This document shows, one piece after another, positions 56,916 to 64,000 of a stretch of 64,000 bases of DNA. Origin of the DNA: Panonychus citri (taxonomy: Eukaryota; Arthropoda; Arachnida; Trombidiformes; Tetranychidae); NCBI RefSeq assembly GCF_014898815.1, contig NW_026515482.1:1488001-1552000 (forward strand). The letters run 5' to 3'. Under the pieces are notes generated by a model. That model saw only the letters and a program-made list of their open reading frames with translations. It was not told the DNA's origin and did no database searches. Made by a program: the position numbers and the translations under genes. How positions within the stretch are numbered: the stretch's first letter is position 1; each line of letters opens with the position of its first letter.

Positions 56916-59900
56916 CACATACGGAAAAAACTTTTCCCTTGAAAATTTTCACCAATTTTTTTTTTGGTTAATCATTAAAAAGTTGATTACAATGATTAAG
57001 GCTTTAAACTGGTATTTTTTTTATATTATTACGATGATGGTGAAAGTATTACAATTAAGTATTCATGAAGCATCATGGAAATAAATTTTCCCCATTGTCC
57101 TTGGTTATATGATGAAAAAAAACCTTGATAAACAAAAATATTACCGAAAAAAAGTTTATCATCATAATCAAATTGTTGATTATAATCAAGTGAATAATCA
57201 ACAGAGACAATTAATCTTAATTTGGTTATCCTTGACACATTGACTGACCATTTATAATCCTGGACAATAAGGATAAACCAGTAAACAGTGAAAAGTTTTT
57301 GTAGTAAATTGTTGAGCTAATTGTCAATTAGATTGTGAAAAGATAAACAAACTGTTGGTTCATTTGATTTACTAATTATTTTGATGGTGAAAATTTCAAT
57401 CAACTAAATTAACTCAATGATTCCAATATAATACAAATTTGATGAAATCTTTGCCAACTTGATTATCCTTTGTTGTTGATACACCAGACTGAGTTTTCTG
57501 ACTGAACTTTTGATAAGATGATGAAGATTCCATGTCATGATTGAACTTTTACTTTGATGACTGACAGATTTTCATGATAAGGTTTTCCTGAGATTTTGTC
57601 TAAACTGAAATTAGAAAAGTTGATTGAAATCAATGAAACTTAATTCATATAAACACACACACACACACTCGATAATAATATAAGAAAAAGTCAAGATGAG
57701 TTGATGAAAAAAGTTCATTTTTACTCATTATTATCTCATGAAAAGTTGGTGAATAAGTTTTGAAAGAAAGAGTCAAATTTAAAAAGGTAAACCTTTTTTT
57801 TTCATGTTGTCTGTTGATTGTTGTTGACTAAGTGTGAATCTAATTGAGTAAATCAAATAATCAAATTAACTGCAAATCGAATGAAAAAAAAATCAAGTTA
57901 ACGGTAAAATCAGAATGGTTACCTTTGACTAAATGAGGTCGAGGCTTTTGGAAACCTTTTATTTAGTTAATTGTTGATGATTAACTTTTAATTTGGTGAA
58001 GGAGGTGAAACCTTATTCAACGTTGATTCATATATGTATTGATATATATAAAAGATTGTGATTAAATCTTAATACTTTGTTAACTTTCATTTTGATTGTT
58101 AAACTTTCTAACTTTAAATACATGATACATTTGAGTGAGTGTATTGAGTTGACAATTGTTGGCTTACCTTAAATTGTATCATTTGTATTGTTAACAATTA
58201 AGAAAGTAGAAAGGTTTTCTCACTACCAACTAGTCTGACAAACAATTAACCGGAGTTGGCTCGACAATTAAATGCTAATCTTAGTCATCTAATTGTGACA
58301 ATGATTAACATCCAAACGACATTAATAGTTATCAACTAAATCGTTACAACGATGACACTTAACGAAACTTTTTTATCATTTTTTTACTTTCAATTGATTG
58401 ATTGATTGTTGGTGTTTTTTTTTTACCTTGATTAAGTTAATTGTTGACTTGATAATATTTTGGTTTATCGATTAGGCCATTGAAACATTTTGTCTATTAA
58501 AGTTTAATAATTCAAATTGTTTGATTAAAGTAAAGGGAAAAACTTTTTTCTCGTTAATTGTGATAACAATTAATGGTTGATTGGTGATTATAATTGTTAC
58601 TTTATTGTTTGTGATTAACTTTGTTTGATTGAACATCAGATCACAATTGTAATTGTTTCTTACATGAGTTGATTTTAATTCAATTGTGTATTTTTCATTG
58701 TCAGGGTTAATCATTGTGACCAAATTTTAATTAACTTGCTACCAAAGTCGATTGTTTAATTAACTAACTTTTAGATTTTTCTCTCTTCTTTAAATTGCCA
58801 ATCGATTAATCATATTTTCATCAACTAATGATCAAGTTTAATTGTTGATATTTAGATTAAATCAACAACTATTGATCAAATAGCATTTTAATCATTTTTT
58901 TTTTCAATCAATTGAATTAGTCGATTAAAAAAGGATATAAATTTACAATTAAGTTAATCGTTGGGCTGATTGTTATTAACTCACAAATGTTATACTACTT
59001 AATTCAGTTTTAATAGTTGATTGTTAATACAATTTAATCGTATTAATCTGAGTAAATATTTAACAATTAACCAGTAGAAAACTTTTCAAGTGAGTTGATC
59101 AAAGTGAAACCAATCAACTGATTTGATTGTTGATCAATCAGGTTTTTCATGGGATTCCCATGGTAATGATTGTTAGTAAATAACCTTAATTGTTAATCAA
59201 TTTCGTCAAATTTTATATCCAAGTGATTTATTGATTTCGTGAGGATTGTTACTTTTTTTCCGTAACAATTGAAACTTTTTCCTTTAATACAAATGAATGG
59301 AAACAAAAAATGTCAACAAAATCCTAATTTCTAACTTAATTGTTATAATTAAACTTCCTAAAGTAATTTTCTATTCCCATAATTAGTTAATTTCCCACAA
59401 TGAAACTTAATTAGTTAATGAAAAGACAAAACAAAACAAAAAGTCCAATTTTTTCAAGCTCAAACAAACTGATTAACTAAAAAGTGTTTCAGTTAATTGT
59501 TTCAGCTTCCATAGCGATAATCAAGCTTAATCATGATGTTTATTTGCATAACAATTGATTCGTAGTGACAAACCTTTCGTTAACCATGAAGATAACAATT
59601 AGTAAATTATCAGGAAGTTAAACAGTCTAACGAAACAACAATTAACGGTATTCATATTAATCGTTTCATGAACTTGATGAATTCCTGAAAAAGATTTCAA
59701 ATTGTTATCAGCAAATCAATGAGAATTATTTATTTTAATTATCTACTGATTGTTGGTTAATTTATATCATCATTTATAATCTTAATCATCTTTAATTGTT
59801 GACTAAAAGTGGTTGACATTGAATTGGATTGATTGTTGTGTACAATTAAAGTTGAGACATTAAAAGGTTAACGTTACATTGGATTGAGAAATTGATAACG

Positions 59901-62900
59901 AAAAAGTTTGATAACCGTTAAAGTTAATTGTTAACAATTTAAATTGTGAAAACGAGAGTAGCTTAAGTTAATTAATATGTTCATTGACGTTGATTAACAT
60001 TTATTAATAGTATTTTTCCTGATCAGGATGATACAATGACTTAATTGTTGCTGTTAAATTGCTGTAAATATAAATTAGGTTACTGGCCCTTGGTTTTTAA
60101 CGATTAACTTGATCAATTGATTAACTAATGATATCGATAAAGTTAATTGCTGATGATCAACAAATTACCAGGAACCAGTTTTTTTTTTCAACCGGTTTTT
60201 GGGTTTCATGATGATGATGATGATTAAGGACCAAGGTGAATTAATTATTGCAATTAAATTGTTGATTTAGATTGAAATACTTTAGGGAATCTGAAATGTT
60301 TTTCCCTGACAATCAGTGAAATTCAGTCCATTCATTTTAATTGTTTGGACTTTTTTTCCGCTTGATTGTAACAATTTACAAGCCTCTTTTGATTGTGAAT
60401 GAATTTCTTGTTTTTTTTTGCTATCGTAGCAATCAGTTGATTTAATTGTAATCAACTAAGATGAGAGTCAAAGTTAATTAATCTATGATTTATTTTTTCA
60501 TTTTAATCAATTGATTACAATTAATCAATGAAAACAAGGTTTTTACTTAATTGTTGTGTTTTCTGTTAATCATTTTGCTGTTTTTTTGATATTGTACTTT
60601 AATTATCAAAAGTTATCATTATTTATGGATAGCAACAATTAACATAAAAAAACAACAATTAAATGAAGGTTAGAATAACAATTAACTCATTTTCATTGAA
60701 TTTGAGTTTGAGTTTTTTTGTTGCATCTCAAGATTTTTGATTTAATTGTAATTAAACTTTAATTAGTTTCAATTGTCAATATTATCAAGATGACAGTTGA
60801 TTAACCAGTGGAAATTTTAACTTAATTGTTGATCTAATGTTGTTATTATGACAAATCATGAACCAGGAACTGATTTAATCAATGATTTCTCATTCTCATT
60901 ATACAATCAATTAATTGATTTATTTATTTTTCCGTTGCCAACAATCAATATCAATTGATTTAATTTACCAAAGGGTCACAATTTGATTCAATAGTTAGAA
61001 GGTAAAATCTAATCAGGTTGACAAAATGTGAACAATTAACTAAATTGCAAATAGTTAATCACCCAAAACTTAACCAACTACACCAGCAAATGAATCAAAT
61101 TTAATCATTGTTTTATTGATTATCATTTACAATTTATTTCTTAACAAACTGCCAACCACAATCACAATTAATAAATTGTTACAATTGATAATGATAATTG
61201 AACTTAATCGGAGTGAAAAGTTTTTTTCATATTATCACAAATGATTAACACTAATCATTGGGATGAGAAATCAGTCTAATATTAATGATTAACCATTTAT
61301 AATTAAGTTAATTGCCTGCAAAATAAAATGATGACAATTAGAAAATCATTTCACCCAATCTGAATTGTCATTACTTTTTGACAATCAAAACCTTAATCAT
61401 TAATGATGATAATTTGATGTTATTATTAATCAACAACAACAACAATTAACAAAACCTTGTCTCTAATATTTTGATAAACTAATCAACTTTGGTATTCAAA
61501 TTGTTTATAATTAATTGTCCTAAAACAAAAGATATGAATTAATGAACAATTAAATTATATCTCCACTAATTGTTAAGTGTATATTGATCAACAATTTGAA
61601 TTGCTATTGGTGTGTAATTATCTTGGTTGGTAAACAATAACATTGATTTATAATATAAATCTAACAATTTGTTAACCAGTGCAATTAAACAAACTAAATT
61701 AATAATTGCAACTTATTGTTCACTAATTTAGTTGCAACCAAATAGACAATTAACTTGAAATTAGGTTAATCAGTCTAAATGATTGTCTTGATTGACTTAA
61801 ATTTAAATAATGAAAATTATGATCAGTTAATTGTAAGTTGTTCAAAAGTAATTAGATTAATTTTCGTGGTCGCAATTTTGTTTCTTATTGGTTAACATTG
61901 AAATTTAATCATCACTTTAAATCAAATTAATTGTGTAATTGATTGTGACTGTTAATCAAATTGTAATGTTAATTTGTTGACAAAATTATTTTGTTTTTTT
62001 ATTTGCTTCAACAACAACAACAATTTGTTAACCATGAAAAAAAGGTCAACAATTAACAATCTTAATCAATTGCTGCTAATATTTAGTAGGAAGTAAATTT
62101 TGAGAGAAAAAAGTAATTAGTAAATTGCAGTGAATTTTTTTGTTGATTGTTGACAATTAGAAAAGTTTTGATAATCCAACCATGAAAATACATGGAAAAT
62201 AAATCAACAACGTTTACCGATTGATTTTGGTTGCAAAAACAACAATTAACTTTAGTTTTCTCTCAAAAAATTAAACAATTAATACAAAACAATCAGTTAA
62301 CTATAATCAACAATTAGAGTTATTCAACTGAATTGATTTAACTTTATGATTACGTTGATAAAGTTCACTAACCATAACTTTCACTGTGAGTGAAAAAATT
62401 TCATTACCATTAATTGTTGATTGATCATCATAATACAAACATTGATTTAATTACAATCAACCATAATGATGAGAAACAAAATCAACAATCAATACAAACA
62501 ATTCAAATCATCAAATTGATACTTAATATGAAACAATTCAATCAACAATAATAATAAACAAAAACTCAATAACAATTTACTAATCAATCAAACTAATTGT
62601 GACAATTTACCATAAATGAAAACTAACAAATCACCTCAAACAATTAGTTAATTTACTCCCACTTAAACATAACATAATATCAATTAAAACAAAAACAAAA
62701 TGATTAATCTATTAACCACCACCACCTCCAACTAATTAACAACAACGACAACAATTAACTAATCATCCCGAAGCAAAACACAATTGCGTTCATGAAAACT
62801 TCCTATTACAATTAAAGATTAAACAAGATCACCAAAGTCCAATTAACTATTACCCATCAAACGGATAACAAGTAAATTCCAGACAATCAACTAATTGTCC

Positions 62901-62948
62901 AAATTTTGGTCAATTTGAAATTCTAATCATAAGAAAGGTTATCATTTC

Positions 62949-62966
62949 CACCGATAGATGTCGCTG
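62949..62966 (+). promoter_or_regulatory. CTCF-like motif, one mismatch
   Basis: CACCGATAGATGTCGCTG: the core AGATGTCGC differs by one base from AGATGGCGC; the 5' CCA is at the expected distance. Confidence 0.35.
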
Positions 62967-62999
62967 AGTCGAAATTCTGAAAAAAATGTAACATTCGAA

Positions 63000-63008
63000 G
63001 CGCCATCT
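63000..63008 (-). promoter_or_regulatory. CTCF-like motif
   Basis: Minus strand AGATGGCGC with CCACTGAG before it; 122 bp upstream of the ATG at 63131 and in inverted orientation to the preceding site. Confidence 0.4.
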
Positions 63009-63130
63009 CTCAGTGGTGAGGAAGAAGGGAAATAAAAATTACCTGTAATTGTATTGGTGTCACTCCTTGAGTATCAAGTTAATCCATCACATAATGTGAC
63101 AAGAAAAAAAGATTTTACCTTTTTATTAAT

Positions 63131-63290
63131 ATGGTTATTACCTTTGTTTTTAATTTTTTATTCATATTAATTAGGATAATCAATTGTTATAATATATGTC
63201 CACCGATTGAACTACGTTCATCTTTAACAGTTAAATCGGGATTAACAAAGGGAACAACAAATTCACTTCTATTACCATCATCATCTATAG

Positions 63291-63322
<32 letters not shown>

Positions 63323-63600
63323 GTTTCACCTTTATCATCATCATCTTCTTCATCATCTAAAATTGTCTGTGATTGTACCACTGAAACAAGGGAATCAGCA
63401 CCATCATGGGAAATTCTTTGTTATCAGGAATATTCTTTAACTGAACCAAACGATGAAAGCTCAGAATCTACTGTAGATTCTGAAACAGTTCAATATTCAG
63501 CGTTACCAATTGCCTTTATTATCAAATATGTGGTCTCCCGTTATATTGAGATCAACTGTTATGATAGTTCACCTGAATTTCAACCTGCAATGTTTCAAGG
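63131..63600 (+). CDS. First coding exon of a signal-peptide protein, LRR-like (partial)
   Basis: ATG at 63131; residues 1-19 form a signal peptide (MVITFVFNFLFILIRIINC). Then ICPP, a Ser/Thr-rich insert, and CDC...WEILC followed by IEINCYDSSPEF and MFQG, the cysteine and IxxxC pattern of an LRR N-terminal cap as in Toll-like or other extracellular LRR proteins. The exon ends TTTCAAG before GTAAGT at 63601; the next exon is outside the window. Identity below the LRR level is unknown. Confidence 0.55.
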
Positions 63601-64000
63601 TAAGTTAAGAGGATTGATTGGAAATCACCATTGATTTCAGTCGATCGATTAAGTGAGATTAATGTTTCAATGGTGAAAAATCACAACTTTCAATTCAGTT
63701 TCAAATTCTTGCCGTTATGTTGATGTTACGGTTGTTGGTTTAACTTACCCTGGTAAAACCTTGTTACTTCAATCATGATGATGATGATTATTATTATTGT
63801 TGTTGTTGTTGTTGTTTGTTTGGTTTATTGTTAATCTCACAACTTGATTCTGAAAGGGAATTGAAATAATAACAATAACAATAATAATAATGAGCAAGTC
63901 AGATAATTACAATCAAGCCAATCACAATAAATGTCTATTACCTGATAAGTAAATAGTTGAACAGGTAAAGGAGAGAGAGAGAGAGTAAAAAAAATAATAT
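63601..64000 (+). other. Intron of the LRR-like gene, to window end
   Basis: Starts GTAAGT. AT-rich with (GTT)n near 63799 and a short (GA)n near 63972; no further exon seen. Confidence 0.5.

Larger units (their letters stand above)
54495..63130. other. Intergenic region between the receptor and the LRR-like gene
   Basis: Divergent promoter region, 8.6 kb. No credible gene: frames at 55754-56092 and 56869-57084 are AT-rich and unsupported. From about 56 kb it is strongly enriched in CAATTA/TAATTG. A (CA)n run lies near 57654-57668. Confidence 0.5.

Noticed and set aside
62950..63010. Inverted CTCF-like pair as a transposon end
   Set aside because: No longer inverted repeat or target duplication extends from the motifs.
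1..64000. CRISPR arrays, operons, ribosome-binding sites
   Set aside because: The window is eukaryotic; the regular repeats seen are microsatellites or retrotransposon palindromes, not spacer arrays.

Overview
The window is AT-rich animal DNA, most likely from an arthropod and plausibly a mite or other chelicerate. The support is GT-AG introns, a cyclin E gene, a sloppy-paired/FoxG forkhead fragment, and a receptor of the TRH/EFLamide family, which most insects have lost. Species cannot be fixed from sequence alone.

Layout. 245-680 (-) is a damaged FoxG/sloppy-paired forkhead exon. 1749-3685 (+) is cyclin E, clearly recognisable but interrupted by several small indels. 4927-7834 (+) is an unrecognised secreted-protein gene whose middle is assembled from microexons of 18, 3, 9, 12 and 12 nt, each a multiple of three with strong splice donors. 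9202-54494 (-) is one TRH-receptor-like GPCR gene in three coding exons; the sum of exons is exactly 738 codons, and the second intron is about 41 kb. 63131 onward (+) is the first coding exon of a signal-peptide protein that looks leucine-rich-repeat-like and runs off the window.

The large receptor intron holds the main mobile DNA: a complete 10.65 kb Ty3/Gypsy LTR retrotransposon at 19295-29941, an 832 bp near-perfect foldback element at 15622-16453, and two (perhaps three) TA-flanked CAGGG-ended inverted-repeat elements. The retrotransposon has 371 bp LTRs that I read as identical and ATCAT duplications, so it is young. It lies in the same orientation as the host gene.

The retrotransposon is the most unusual object here. 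Besides gag and pol it carries an intact 780-codon third ORF. That ORF joins a RING-like and a TRAF-like zinc finger, a disordered part with WG/WGxW motifs, basic stretches, and a DEDDh 3'-5' exonuclease of the REX4/ISG20 type with all five catalytic residues present. Its RNA or cDNA is also studded, in coding and non-coding parts, with short palindromes that share the core AAGANTCTT but have different mutually complementary flanks; in the 5' leader these form a tandem array of about 115 bp units. The gag-to-gag and gag-to-pol junctions are both +1 steps over a UGA-U, and pol has one in-frame TAA.

The remaining sequence is intron and intergenic DNA with many (GA)n/(CT)n tracts. The long intron is unusually rich in TCATGA; the flanking intergenic DNA is rich in CAATTA/TAATTG. 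Three CTCF-like motifs border the 57-63 kb intergenic block.
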